Origin: Larix kaempferi
Lineage: Eukaryota > Streptophyta > Pinopsida > Pinales > Pinaceae
Assembly (NCBI GenBank): GCA_027924585.1
Contig: BSBM01000825.1
Span: 53,501-117,500 of the forward strand
Length of the DNA stretch: 64,000 bases
Direction: 5' to 3'
Numbering within the stretch: position 1 is the first letter of the stretch; each line of letters starts with the position of its first letter. The notes below the pieces were generated by a model. The model saw only the letters and a list, made by a program, of their open reading frames with translations. It searched no databases and was not told where the DNA came from. The position numbers and the translations under genes were made by a program. Shown here piece after piece: positions 35,931 to 49,499 of the stretch.

Positions 35931-37528
35931 GCGGACATAATCATGCCATCCGCACTCATAAATATATCAGAGTTTATTTCTATCTTTTCCTAATTCTCAG
36001 TGAAGACTATCAATCCCTTATCAGGGTGAAGGATTATTTATAAGCAAACATAAGAATGGAACAAAGCTAGATAGAAATACCAAAGCTTGTGGATTTAGAA
36101 ACGTAAAACAACCTTAAACATGGGAAAAACGTTCAGTCATGCATTCAATCATTATACCCATATTTATGTCAATCTTTCTGTGAGAAAGACATGAACTTTC
36201 CATTCATCAAAGAAGTTTATGACATCATAAGCAAACAAAAGGTGTATAATTAAGCATAACCAACTCATGATTCACATACCAAATTAGTACAACAGATAAC
36301 TTATGCAATTGAAAGAAAACTCATTCACTAATAAAACCTTCTTACATGCTTAACATATAATATTCATGGCTTACATTTAATTATACATTCATTCTACCGA
36401 TTGAACATGTCAAGCATAATTAAACACATGAATATCATAATTCATGTACAAAGATGCTTATCGTAAATTCACATAAATGTTGCAACTAGCTGCATGTGAG
36501 CCACGCTCCACCCAACCTTAGAACTTGTCCATCCTGTACTATTTCAGCTCCCAAGTTCACCTCGGAGCCGAGATCCAAACATTAACTTGAGATATCTCAC
36601 CAATTTCTCCCCAAATCACTCGTAGAGTCTCAAGTGGAAATAACAGGATAAAGATATATACAGGGTTCAACAAACAACAGTTTGGTAACCAATTCCTTGT
36701 CAATTCCGCAGTTGACTCACCTGATTTCCTTCTTGAAACGTACAGTGACACATTTCACTGCAAACGTTGGGAATCCATCTAGGTCTCATGATTCATTGCC
36801 AATTCACTGGTTAATTCGACCAATGAATTCATAGTCAACTTGGGTTATCTCAATATAACAATGTTCAGGTTCTCTCTATGCATTTCGGGTTCGGATTCCT
36901 CACAGGAAATCTCTTTCTATTTTTCTTTACTCAACAGACATTCCTCTTGCACTCAGTAGATACTTCCCCATGCTCTGCATGCATTCTCTAGACCAACCAC
37001 CCAGGCTCTCTGCGTTCATTCTCCAGACCAACCACCTAGGCTCTCTGCGTGCATTTTCCTCCATGCATTCTCCTGGACTGAAGTCCCCCACATATGCCGT
37101 GGGTAGCATCAACATTCCCCATGTCCTCCTGGATCACTAATACAACCTCGTGTCCCCTCTGGGATCCCACGTGGTTGTCCCCAGAGGCACACGTTACCTC
37201 CCTATCCTTAAGCACGATTAGTCACTAAATCATTAGATTAATTAATAATTAATAATAATTAATTAATAATTAATCCCCCCACTAAGGATAAGGCTTAGGG
37301 GTATGGGTTTATCATAAGGTTTTAGAACAAGGGTATAGGGAGCAAGGTACCTAAGTCAACCTTATCCCCTCACAACCCTCGGTTAATATCTGGAACCCCT
37401 CTTCGGCATATTCCTCCTCATGCAGCCAGCTTGTATTTATATTAAATTATTATCATGCTATGTACATACTCATAGCTACAATGTTCGAATTACAATATCA
37501 TCTCTAACCTTGGCCAGGGAGTGTTACA
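35931..37528 (-). repeat. NA1 LTR, cut copy, unit 2
   Basis: It corresponds to 30213-31856. It starts inside the LTR at GCGGACA and ends at GAGTGTTACA. Confidence 0.9.
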
Positions 37529-40522
37529 AAGACTGCAGCAACTGGTCGAGTCATCGACCAGTGCAATTCCCGACAGAAGCAACAAATCGACAATATTCTT
37601 GATGAGTACCAGGACCTATTCCAAGTTCCAGATGGAGTACATCTACATTACCAAGTAAAACACTCTATTGAACTTGCGCCTCGTTCTTCATTGCCTAATG
37701 CATCTGTCTACAGAAGATCCATTCTAAAAAATGAAGTGATTCATAGACAAATACAAGATTTGATTGACAAAGGTCATATCCGACCCAACTCCTCTCCTTG
37801 GGGAAGTCTTGTTGTCCTTGTTCCAAAGAAAGACAGGACTTGGCGCATGTGCATCGACTACCGAGCCCTTAACAAAATTTCAGTGAAGAATAGGTACCCT
37901 TTGTCGCGGATAGACTAGCTCATTGACTATTTGAAAGGTGCTAAGTTCTTTACTAAGGTTGACCTTAAGTCGGTATGCCATCAGACTCCAATTGAGCCCT
38001 CAGATGTCTGGAAAACTGCTTTCAAGACCAAGGAAGGATTGTTTGAATGGTTAGTGATGCCTTTACGCTTAACCAATGCACCTGCGACCTTCATGTGATA
38101 CATGGATAACATTCTTCGACCCTTCATCGGAAAATGGGTCATTGTCTATCTCGATGACATATTGATTTTTAGTTGATCATGGGAATAACATCTCGGACAG
38201 CTTCAACAAGTTCTCGACACTCTCCAACAACATCGAATCTACTTGAACATGAACAAATTATCCTTTGCGATGAATAGCATCAAATATTTTACATTTGTAA
38301 TCGACTCTGCAGGCATTCACGTCGAGCCAGACAAAGTACAAATTATCCAAGATTGGCCCATTCCTCAAAGAACTCAAGAACTAAGAAGTTTTCTTGGTTT
38401 GGAGAATTTCTATCGATGATGCATACTCGGCTTTAGTCACATAGCCTAGCCATTGAATCAGTTGACGAAAGGAAATTGGAAAAATTTCTTCAAGTGGACA
38501 CCAACACAACAAGCACCTTTTGAACAGCTCAAACACAAGCTTTGTACTGAACCTGTACTTGTGTTACGTGATTTGCATCAACCCTTTGAGATTGAGACAG
38601 ACGCATCGGACTATGCCTTAGGCACAGTGATCACTCAGTCTGGTCACCTAGTCGCTTTTCATTCCAAAACTTTTAATGACATTGTTAGAAGGTATTCAAC
38701 ATATGAAAAAGAACTGTACGCCATTGTGCAAGCTCTTAAGCAATGGAGGAATTACATCCTTGGCAAGGAAACGGTCATCCTCATTGACCATAAGATTCTA
38801 CAGTTCACTCCAACCTAGTTGAAATTACAAACAACTCTACAACTCAAGTGGATGAATTACATATAACAATTTCAGTTGGTAATTAAGTATCAGAAAGGTA
38901 AAGCTAATGTCGTCACCGATTGTCTAAGGCTTAACACAACCATCCGTTACTCTCCTTTTTACAGTGATGAGTATGCAAGGATATGACACCACTACTTGGC
39001 CTCAATTGTATCAGGAAGACATCAAATTTTCGTCATTCTACTGACAAATTCAGAGTGACAAGTCGTTGACTGTCGACTATTTCTTGAAAGATACATTAAT
39101 TACAAGCGTGGACAACTTCGTGTACCGACCGATGAGCATTGAAAACAACTCATTTGGGATGTGGACTACAACAAGACTGCAGGACACTTTGGAGTAGCAA
39201 AGACCCTTGCTATTCTACAGAAGTATTTATTTTTTCCTACACTTAAAACCAATGTCGGGAAGTACATTCGATCATGCGTGGTTTGTGCCACTGCTAAACT
39301 GCCTAATCAATGACAGAGATTGTACACACCTTTGCTAGTTACTATTCAAACATGGGAATATATTTCTATGGACTGCTTGACAGGATATCCTACTACCAAA
39401 CATTAGGATGACGTGATCTTTGTAGTAGTCGACAGATTTTCCAAGATGGCCATTCTCATTCCATGCAAGAAGACAACAAGAACGCAACAAACCATTCAGC
39501 TTTTCTTCACACATGTTTGGAAACACTTTGGTTTATTGACAACCATTATTTCCAACCGAGATGCCAGATACATCAACATATTTTAGAAGACTCTCTGGCA
39601 GTAGCTCGACACAAGACTGTCATTGTCGACAACTTTCCATCACCAGACAGACATACAAACAGAAGTTGTGAATCGCTTGGTAGTACAACTGCTTTGCATG
39701 TACAACCAAAAGCATCAATGAACATGGGATGGAATTATTCCATACATACAACATAGCTACATTCATACTCAACAAAGATCTATGGGAAAGAATCCATTTG
39801 AGATCTGTTATGGATTTCAACCCTCAGCACCTATCGACTTGATAATCTTCTCGACACAGTCGATCGACATCGACTATAGCTAGCGGGAAGTTGAAAAAGT
39901 ATTGAAGTTTCGAGATCAAATTTGTGACATCTAGCGACAAGCATAAGAAATGTTGCAATGAGTAAACACAAAAGCTAAGGCCCGACACGACAAGCATCAT
40001 ATCCCTCATTCATTCCAAATTGGGGACAAGGTCTGGTTACATCTTAAGAAGGAACAATTCACTGGCCCATACAAGAAACAAAAACCTTTGTGATATGGTG
40101 AACATCTCAAAAAGGAATGCTTCACTGGCCCATATAAGAAACAGAAACCTTTGCGATATGGTCTGTACAGTATTCTTCAATAGATTGGCTAAGATGCTTT
40201 CAAACTCGACATTCCTGCATGCCTAGGTCTACATCCAGTATTCAATGTGTATCTACTTCGACCATACCATGCGCCACTATTGGAACATAGTGACTTGCAA
40301 ACAACAGAACCTGATGACATCCATCCAGATGTCCAAGAGCCTATTCCTTGCGACACCATTGTGGGACGATGAGTACACCATACAAGGACAAACAAAATTC
40401 ATTTGTTTCAGGTTGCTAAAGCTGGACAAATCCCAGCACAAGGAAAATGGTACTCTGCTATTGAACTGACCGACAAGTTTCTTCACCTGAATGAGCAAAC
40501 AATGGGGACAATTATTTCTTAA
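37529..40522 (+). pseudogene. Ty3 pol, unit 2: RT, RNase H, integrase
   Basis: It has the same content and order as unit 1. RT starts near 37730 (RRSILKNE, then [15 protein letters not shown]), and YLDD lies near 38146-38157. The RNase H part is the best preserved of the three: 38453-38818 is open and reads TDASDYALGTVITQSGH, LVAFHSKTFND and YSTYEKELYAIVQALKQWRNYI. The integrase zinc site, SMDCLTGYP and the GPY end follow with several stops. The stop at 37916 matches that at 32244 of unit 1. A TGA at 38096 is private to this unit. The frame ends in TAA at 40520. Confidence 0.9.
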
Positions 40523-40533
40523 GGAAGGAGGTC

Positions 40534-41052
40534 TGATCCATTCCAGTAGTTGGCATTGTTTTCAGATGCTAACATCAACTGCGACAAGTCATCGACTTCG
40601 ACAAGTTCTGAACTCGACATGACTTCGACAAACTCAACAACTTCGACAAGTTCAATGACCTCAACGGTTTCACAACGTCAACATGCAACATCGACTTGCG
40701 ACTTGCGACTGTCAAGCTACGACAGATTGGTTCTCTGTCTTCCAGTCGACTGTAACGGTTGAACTTCCGAAACTGTTCTAACTTCTCTTGTAACTGAACG
40801 AAACGGGCAAGCACCCAAGCATCTCATCACTTTATATAAGTAAGTAAAATATTGTAATATACAAGTCATGATCTTTACATCCAGTAATAGAGAAATTAGT
40901 TTGCATTCCTACATATTGTCTGTGTGTATGTGTTCATGTTTGTAGTGTATTCCTGCTTTGCTTATTCTCTTTCTTATGCTTCCACCATAACATAGCTGAC
41001 TCATTCAGTCGAACTATTGTCCCCCTCATGCTTCATGGGTGCGTGCGGATCA
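40534..41052 (+). repeat. Ty3 3' LTR, unit 2
   Basis: TGATCCATTCCAGTAG to GTGCGGATCA, followed by the same AATTTAGTCATCCC as unit 1. Confidence 0.9.
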
Positions 41053-41057
41053 AATTT

Positions 41058-41603
41058 AGTCATCCCTTAGCAAAACCATATCCATACATCATGTCCACTT
41101 TCCATTTCCACCACATAGACCTTCACATATACAAAATTCCAAAGTTAAAAATTAAATTGGCTCATAATCCACCAAAAACCATGAGCCATGTTATCTAAAT
41201 TTTGGATATTTTTTCTTTCTTAAAAGGAAGAAAATTTGCACATTCTCAAAAACATAAGAAAATGATAAGGATATCCAAAAAGGAAAATTCTCCAAAAAAA
41301 ATAAAATACTATGGTTCAAAACCATCAATCACAAAAAACCATCAATCACCAAAAACCATTTATCTAGTTGGATCCTTATCCTCCCTAACTTACTCATGTG
41401 CCTATATAATGAACATGAAGGTCCCTCATTTTACAGCTTTAGGCCTTTATACCTTTAGAGTCATTTCTTCCCATTTGAGAACCATTTTCTCACCTTTCTC
41501 CATACATTACATACACCATTACTCTGCCAAAATCTCCATTGAGACCCTCTCTCCCTATGTTGAGTATTGGCACCTTGTGACGTGGAGTTGGAGAACATGT
41601 GAG
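41058..41603 (+). repeat. R1 LTR, cut copy ending unit 2
   Basis: It is the same extent as 35385-35930 and ends at the same junction (ACATGTGAG, then GCAGACAG). Confidence 0.85.
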
Positions 41604-43231
41604 GCAGACAGAATCATGCCATCCACACTCATAAACATATCGGAGTTTAATTCTATATTTTCCTAATTCTCGGTGAAGACTATCAATTCCTTAGCAGGGT
41701 AAAGGATTATTTATAAGCAAACATAAGAATGGAACAGAGCTATATAGACATACCAAAGCTTGTTGATTTAGAAACGTAAAACAACCTTAAACATGGGAAA
41801 ACATCCAGTCATGCATTCAATCATTATACCCATATTTATGTCAATCTTTCTGTGAGAAAGACATGAACTTTCCATTCATCAAAGAAGGTTATGACAGCAT
41901 AAGCAAACAAAAGGTGCATAGTTAAGCATAACCAACTCATCATTCACATACCAAATTAATACAATAGATAACTTATGCAATTGAAAGAAAACTCATTCAT
42001 GAATAAAACCTTCTTACAGGCTTAACATATCATATTCATGGCTTACATTTAATTATACATTCATTCCACTGATTGAACATGTCAAGCATAATTAAACACA
42101 TGAATATCATAATTCATGTACACAGATACTTATCGGAAATTCACATAAATGTTGCAACTAGCTGCATGTGAGCCATGCTCCACCTAACCTTAGAACTTGT
42201 CAATCCTATACTATTTGAGCTCCCAAGTTCACCCCCGAGCCGAGATCCAAACATTAACTAGAGATATCTCACCAATTTCTCCCCAACTCACTCTTAGAGT
42301 CTCAAGTGGAAATAACAGGATAAAGATATATACAGGGTTCAACAAACAACAGTTTGGTAACCAATTCCTTGTCAATTCAGCAATTGAACCACCTGAGTTC
42401 CCTCTCGAAACTTAAAGTGACACATTTCACTGCAAACGTTGGGAATCCATCCAGGTCTCATGATTCATTGCCAATTCACTAGTTAATTCCACCAAGGAAT
42501 TCATAGTCAACTCGAGTTATCTCAATATAACAATGTTCAGGTTCTCTCTTTGCATTTTGGGTTCGGGTTCCTCACAGGAAATCTCTTTCTATTTTTCTTT
42601 ACTCAAAAAACCTTCCTCTTGCACTCAGCAGACACTTCCCCGTGATCTATGTGCATTCTTCTTCTGTGCTTTGCGTGCATTCTCCAGACCAACCACCCAG
42701 GCTCTTTGTGTGCATTCTATAGACCAACCACCCAGGCTCTTTGCGTGCATTTTCCTCCATGCATTCTCATGATCTGATGTCTCCTACATATGTCATGGGT
42801 AGCATCAGCATTCCCCACGTCCTCCTAGATCATTGAGGCAACATGGTGTCCCCTATGGGATCCCACGTGGTTGTCCCCAGAGGCACACGTTACCTCCCCA
42901 TACTTAAGCACGATTAGTCACTAAATCATTAGATTAATTAATAATTAATAATAATTAATTAATAATTAATCCCCCCACTAAGGATAAGGCTTAGGGGTAT
43001 GGGTTTTGGGTTTATCATAATCTTTTAGAACAAGGGTTTAGGGAACAAGGTACCTAAGTCAGCCTTACCCCCTCACAACCCTCGGTTAATATCTGGATCC
43101 CCTCTTCAGCATATTGCTCCTCATGCAACCAGCTGGTATTTATATTAAATTATTATCATGCTATGTACATTCTCATATCCACAATGTTTGAATTACAATA
43201 TCAGCTCTAACCTGGGCTAGGGGGTGTTACA
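41604..43231 (-). repeat. NA1 LTR, cut copy, unit 3
   Basis: It corresponds to 30213-31856 and ends GGGGGTGTTACA at 43231. Confidence 0.9.
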
Positions 43232-46225
43232 AAGAATGTAGCAACCAGTTGAGTCGCCGACTAGTGCAAGTCCCTACAGAAGCAACAAATCGACAATATT
43301 TTTGATGAGTACCAGAACCTATTCCAAGTTCCAGATGGAGTACATCTACGTTGCCAAGTAAAACACTCTATTGAACTTGCTCCTCGTTCTTCATTGCCTA
43401 ACGCATTTGTATACAGAAGATCCATTCTAAAAAATGAAGAGATTCGTAGAGAAATACAAGATTTGATCGACAAAGGTCATATCCAACCCAACTCCTCTCC
43501 TTGGGGAAGTCCAGTCATCCTCATTCCAAAGAAAGACGGGACATGGCACATATGCATCGACTACCGGGCCCTTAACAAAATTTCAGTGAAGAATACATCC
43601 CCTCTGTCGCGGATAGAATAGCTCATCGACTGTCTGAAAGGTGCTAAGTTCTTTACTCAGCTCGACCTCAAGTCAGGATACCATCAAACTCCAATCAAGC
43701 CCTCAAATGTATGGAAAATGTCTTTCAAGACCAAGGAAGGATTGTTTGAATGGTTAATCATGCCTTTAGGCCTAACCAATGCACCTGCGACCTTCATGCG
43801 ATACATGGATAACATTCTTCGACCCTTCATTGGAAAATGGGTCATTGTCTATCTCGATGACATATTGATTTTTAGTCAATCATGGGAATAACATGTGGGA
43901 CAACTTCAACAAGTCCTCGACACTCTCCAACAACATCGACTCTACTTGAACATGGACAAATTATCCTTTTCGATGAATAGCATCAAATATTTGATGCTTG
44001 TAATTGACTCTGCAGGCATTCATGTCGAGCTAGACAAAGTACAAATTCTTCAAGATTGGACCATTCCTCACAGAATTCAATAACTAAGAATTTTTCTTGG
44101 TTTGGATAATTTCAATCGACGATGCATACTTGGCTTTATTCACATAGCCTAGCCCTTGAATTAGTTGACGAAAGGAAATGGGAAAACTTTCTTCAAGTGG
44201 ACACCAACAAAACAAGAAACTTTTGAACAGCTCAAACACAAGATTTGTACTTCACTAGTACTTGTGTTACTTGATTTGCATCAACCCCTTGAGATTGAGA
44301 CCGATGCATCGGACTATGCCTTGGGCACAGTGATCACTTAGTTTGGTCACCCAGTCGCTTTTCATTCCAAAACTTTTAATGACACTGTTAGAAGGTATTC
44401 GACATATGAAAAAGAACTGTACGCCATTATGCAAGCCCTTAAGCAATGGAGGAATTACATCTTTGGCAAGGAAACGGTCATCCTCACTAACCATAAGCCT
44501 CTATAGTTCGCTCCGACCCAGTCAAAATTACAAACAATTCGACAATGCAAGTGGATGAATTACCTGCAACAATTTCAGTTGGTAATTAAGTATCGAAAAA
44601 GGTAAAGCTAATGTCGTCACTGATTGTCTAAGGCTTAATACGACCACCTGTTACTCTCCTTTTTACAGTGATGAGTATGCAGGGATATCACACCACTACT
44701 TGGCCTCAGTTGTATCAGGAAGACATCAAATTTTCATCAGTCTACCAACAACTTCAGAGTGACAAGTCGTCGACCATCAACTATTTCTTGAAAGATACCT
44801 TGCTTACAAGCGTGGACAGCTTTGTGTACCGACCAGTGAGCATCGACAAAAGCTCATTTGGGACGCGCACTACAACAAGACTACAGGACACTTTGGAGTA
44901 GCAAAGACCCTTTCTATTCTACAGAAGTATTTATTTTTTCCTACACTTAAAACCAACATCAACAAGTACATTCAATCATGTGTGGTTTGTGCCATTGCTA
45001 AACCGCCTAATTGATGACAGAGATTGCACACACCTTTGCCAGTTCCTATTCAAATATGGGAATATATTTCTATGGACTACTTGACAGGATATCCTACTAC
45101 CAAACATCAGCATTACACGATCTTCGTAGTAGTTGACAGATTTTCCAACATGGCCATTCTCATTCCTTGCAAGAAGATGACAACAACGCAACAAACCGCT
45201 CAGCTCTTCTTCACACATGTTTGGAAACACTTTGGTTTACCGAAAACCATTATTTCCGACTGAGATGCCAGATTCGTCAACATATTTTAGAAGACTCTCT
45301 GGCAGTATCTCGACATAAGACTGTCATTGTCGATAGCTTTCCATCCTCAGACAGGCGGACAAACAAAAGTTGTGAATCGCTTGGTAGTACAACTGCTTTG
45401 CATGTACAACCACAAGCATTGACGAACATGGGATGGAAGTCTTCCATACATACAAAATAGATACAATCATGCTCAATAAAGATCTATGGGAAAGAATCCA
45501 TTTGAGATATGTTACGGATTTCAAGCCTTAGCACCTATTGACTTGATAATCTCCTCGACACAGTCAAACGACACCGACTACAACCAGCAAGAAGTTGACA
45601 AAGTATTGAAGTTTCGAGATCAAATTTGTGACATCCAGCGACAAGCATAGGAAATGTTGCAACGAGTAAAAATGAAAGCTAAGGCCCGAAACAACAAGCA
45701 TCATATCCCTCATTCATTCCAAATTGGGGATAAGGTCTGGTTACATCTAAAGAAGGAACACTTCCTTGGACCATACAAGAAACAGAAACCTTTGCGATAT
45801 GGTCAACATCTCTAAAAGGAACGCTTCACTGGCCCATATAAGAAACAAAAACCTTTGCTATATGGTTCATATAGTATTCTTCAATAGATTGTTGAAAACG
45901 CTTTCCAACTCGACATTCCTGCATGCCTGGGTTTACATCCAATATTCAATGTGTATCTACTTCGACCATACCATGCACCACTGTTGGAACAGAATGACTT
46001 GCAAACAACAGAACCTGATGACATCCATCCAGATGTCCAAGAGCCTCTTCCTTGCAACACCATTGTGGGATGAAGAGTACACCATACAAGGACAAACAAA
46101 ATTCCCTTGTTTCAGGTTGCTAAAGTCGGATAGATCCCAACATAAGGAAAATGGTACTCTGCTACTGAATTGACCGACAAGTTTCCTCACCTGAATGAGC
46201 AAACAATGGGGACCATTATTTCTTA
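43232..46225 (+). pseudogene. Ty3 pol, unit 3: RT, RNase H, integrase
   Basis: It is a third copy with the same order. RT motifs include [36 protein letters not shown] and YLDD near 43851-43862. Where the others read FTKIDLKSGYHQ, this copy reads FTQLDLKSGYHQ. It keeps CGA at 43799 where unit 2 has TGA and unit 1 CAA. The integrase core is the clearest here: ISMDYLTGYPTTKHQHYTIF, VVVDRFSNMAILIPCKK and FFTHVWKHFGLPKTIISD are open at 45024-45263. The stop at 43619 is shared with the other units. The frame ends in TAA at 46223. Confidence 0.9.
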
Positions 46226-46237
46226 AGGAAGGAGGTC

Positions 46238-46739
46238 TGATCCATTCCAGTAGTTGGCATTGTTTTCAGATGCTAACATCAACTGTGACAAGTTCCGAAC
46301 TCGACACGACTTCGACAAACCCAACCACTTTGGCAAGTTCAACGACCTCAACTGTTTCACGACGTCAACATGCAGCATCGACTTGCGACATGCGACTGTC
46401 GAACTACGACAGATTGTCTCTCTGTCTTCCAGTCAACTGTAACGGTTGAAATTTCGAAACCATTCTAACTTCTCTTGTAACTGAATGTAACGGGCAGGCA
46501 CCCAAGCATCTCAACACTTTATATAAGTAAGTAAAATATTGTAATATACAAGTCATGATCTTTACATCCAGTGATAGAGAAATCAATTTGCATTCTTGCA
46601 TATTGTTTGTGTGTATGTGTTCATCTATGTAGTGTATTCCTGCTTTGCTTATTCTCTTTCTTATGCTTCCGCCATAATAGAGCCGACTCATTCAGTCGAA
46701 CTGTTGTCCCCCTCATGCTTCCTGGGTGCGTGCGGATCA
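46238..46739 (+). repeat. Ty3 3' LTR, unit 3
   Basis: TGATCCATTCCAGTAG to GTGCGGATCA. Slightly shorter than the other copies because of a small internal loss near 46290. Confidence 0.9.
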
Positions 46740-46744
46740 AATTT

Positions 46745-47584
46745 AGTCATCCCCTAGCAAAACCATATCCATACATCATGTCCACTTTCCATTTCCACCA
46801 CATAGACCTTCTCATATACAAAATTCCAAAGTTAAAAATTAAATTGGCTCATAATCCACCAAAAACCATGAGCCATGTTATCTAAATTTTGGATATTTTT
46901 TCTTTCCGAAAAAGAAGAAAATTTGCACATTCTCAAAAACATAAGAAAATGATAAGGATATCCAAAAAAGGAAAATTCTAAAAAAAAAAAAATACTATGG
47001 TTCGAAACCATCAATCATAAAAAACCATCAATCACCAAAAGCCATTTATCTAGTTGGATCCTTATCCTCCCTACCTTACTCATGTGCCTATATAATGAAC
47101 ATGAAGACTGTCCCTCATTTTACATCTTTAGACCTTTATACCTTTAGAGGCATTTCTGCCCATTTGAGAACCATTTTCTCACCTTTCTCCATACATTACA
47201 TACACCATCACTCTGCCAAAATCTCCATTGAGACCCTCTCTCCCTATGTTGAGTATTGGCACCTTGTGACATGGAGTTGGAGAACATGTGAGCTGTGTGA
47301 AGACCAGGATCATAATACTTTGGCAAGCTGCAAGGGCCCTTTGTCCCAAGTATTCCTTTGGTACATGTATAACTCACCACATTTAATACAAAAATCGTTA
47401 TTTAATATATTCATTGTGTGTTGAATGAATGCTAGCTAATTTTATTTATTGTTTACATGCATATTTAGCTTAGATTTATTTTCCTATTGTTTGGTTTAAT
47501 TTATTACCTCTCCTGAGCTCTACTTTGGATTCCATAATTCTTAGTAGGTTCCTTTTGGCATGTGCTGATTTGAAAACACTAGCA
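46745..47584 (+). repeat. R1 3' LTR, copy B, full right part
   Basis: With 20205-20214 it rebuilds a full-length R1 LTR split by the Ty3 insertion. It passes the point where units 1 and 2 are cut (ACATGTGAGCTGTGTG) and continues to AACACTAGCA. It has the roughly 410 bp missing in copy A. Confidence 0.85.
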
Positions 47585-48290
47585 ACACAACTAATCATTT
47601 CAAATCGTTTTACTTAAATAACAATGATAACAACTATATATATATATATATTATTTTCACCAACACTTGAATCTTCGATAAATTTCATCACCTTCAAACA
47701 TATACATTTCATCAATCGAGAAAAATACATAATAAAGATTCCATGATATAAATTGTCAAATCATTATTATATACATGTATTTTTTTGATATATTATATTA
47801 ACCTCAGTCAATGATAATGAATTTATTAAATATTATATTATAGTCATGTTTCAATTATTCATTAAATGTTGGTTATTTTTTATTTAGTTTTAAATAATAG
47901 TAATAGTTTTATATTATATTTATGTAATGGTTGTTAATTTTTATTTTTTAAATAATAATAATAAATTAATTTAAATTGTATTATTTATTTATTTTTAAAT
48001 AATAATAATAAATTAAAGGGGACGTTGACTATCTTCATTCTCATATGTTATATTAAAAACATTTTTTGGGATATATGGAAATCAAGGAATTATTCTATTT
48101 TTTAGGAGAAACTGGTGAATATTGTTTCTGGCTATTTGAGAATTATAGGTATGCATAAATACTACTCTTCTTCAGAGGTAAAATTGAAGAAAAGTAGGCA
48201 GATAATCCCTCTCCCAATCTCTGTTGTGGCTACAAGTTTCTTTGATAGTGCATCATAAGATGTTAAGTGTGGTGCATATTTTTGAAGATC
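47585..48290. other. AT-rich flank between R1 and CACTA, copy B
   Basis: It is a copy of 16700-17406. It differs by a short AT run near 47636-47652 and small indels. No gene. Confidence 0.65.
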
Positions 48291-48464
48291 CACTACAAGG
48301 AAAAGGCCCTGTAGCGGAGGTTATAGTGGAAGCCCATTGAAAAAGAGGCCGAAAATCTATTTATAGAGGAGGTTTCTAGCGGAGGCGAGCGACGGAAGGT
48401 TTTTGCGGATATTTTTTGATCGGTGCATTTACATAAAAACACACCTGTGCATTCGATACTAAAT

Positions 48465-49330
48465 CGCACCGGTGCAAATACATATTAGACCGCACCTCAA
48501 CAGAGAAAAATATAAGTGAAAGAAAATTTAATTTAAAAAATCCTATTATTTTAATCACCGTTAATCGGTGTGTTTATATATAACACTTGCACTGTGATGT
48601 GATACTATAAACCTCCCTGTGTGTTTAATACATATAAACGCCCCTTTTTTTATAAATTTAGTACCAGTGCGCAACTTAACCTTAAACGCACCGGTGCGTG
48701 TTTAATGAATAAACACACCGCATTCTACTACAAAGAATTTTTTTCCAAAATTTGTTTAAATTGCATTTACAAACCTTGCTTGATGGTGAATCGGTGTAAT
48801 ATATTCACCGGTGTAGGTACATATTATACCGCACCACAACAGAGTAAAATATAAGTCAAATAAAATTTAATTTAAAAAATCATATTATTTTAATCACAGT
48901 TAATCGGTGTGTTTATATAGAACAATCCCACAAAGACGTGATACTATAAACATCCCAGTTCGTTTGATACATATAAACTCACGGTTTTTCAATTTATATT
49001 TCTAATAATAAATCTTATATCGGTGTGCACATAAAACTTAAACACAAGAGTGCTTGTCTAATGAATAAATGCACTGCATCGGTGCTCATCTAATAAATAA
49101 ATGCAACACATTGGTGCTCGTCTAATAAATAAAACTTAAACGCACGGTGCAACGCTATAATATATCCACCTGTGCATTGATGTTTTCCGAATGCACCGGT
49201 TTCCATCGTTAAAAAAATTTAAATGAAGATCCAGTATTTAGAAGAAAAAAAACCATATTTTTTGGTGCATTAACTTCATCTCCAGGACAGGTGCACTTCA
49301 CCTTAAAACACACCAAAACATGGTTTAATA
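48465..49330 (+). repeat. CACTA subterminal motif array, copy B
   Basis: CGCACCGGTGCG is exact at 48687-48698. CGCACCGGTGCA lies at 48465-48476, and near copies follow (TTCACCGGTG, GCACCGGTTT and several GCAT/GCACC half copies). It matches the copy A array, but some motif copies that are intact in one are changed in the other. Confidence 0.7.
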
Positions 49331-49499
49331 TAATAAAAAAAATGCGACGTAAAATTCAATTTTACCACCTCAAACTCATGGATTATTTTAAGAACCCCAC
49401 TCAAATTTATATGTATAATAAATGGGTGAATCTCCTTGATATATAGGAAATTTTGAAGGCTATTTTATCAATAATATAATAGTTATATATATGTTTCTG

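Larger units (their letters stand above)
30213..47292 (+). repeat. Tandem triplication, unit about 5.7 kb
   Basis: Three head-to-tail units lie at 30213-35930 (5718 bp), 35931-41603 (5673 bp) and 41604-47292 (5689 bp). Each runs: NA1 LTR minus its first 126 bases, Ty3 pol, Ty3 3' LTR, and the first part of the R1 LTR. Both internal junctions join ACATGTGAG of the R1 LTR to GCGGACA (or GCAGACA) of the NA1 LTR. The left edge (AACACAG/GCGGACA) and right edge (ACATGTGAG/CTGTGTG) show the two original contexts. They share only AG at the join. Units differ by scattered substitutions and small indels. Confidence 0.9.

Noticed and set aside
35529-35993. A 154-codon frame, repeated at 41202-41666, among the longest in the window
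   Set aside because: It lies in the R1 LTR and crosses the triplication junction into NA1 LTR sequence in another context. It has no protein motif and begins upstream of the LTR's own TATA-like box. Conservation between units only reflects recent duplication.
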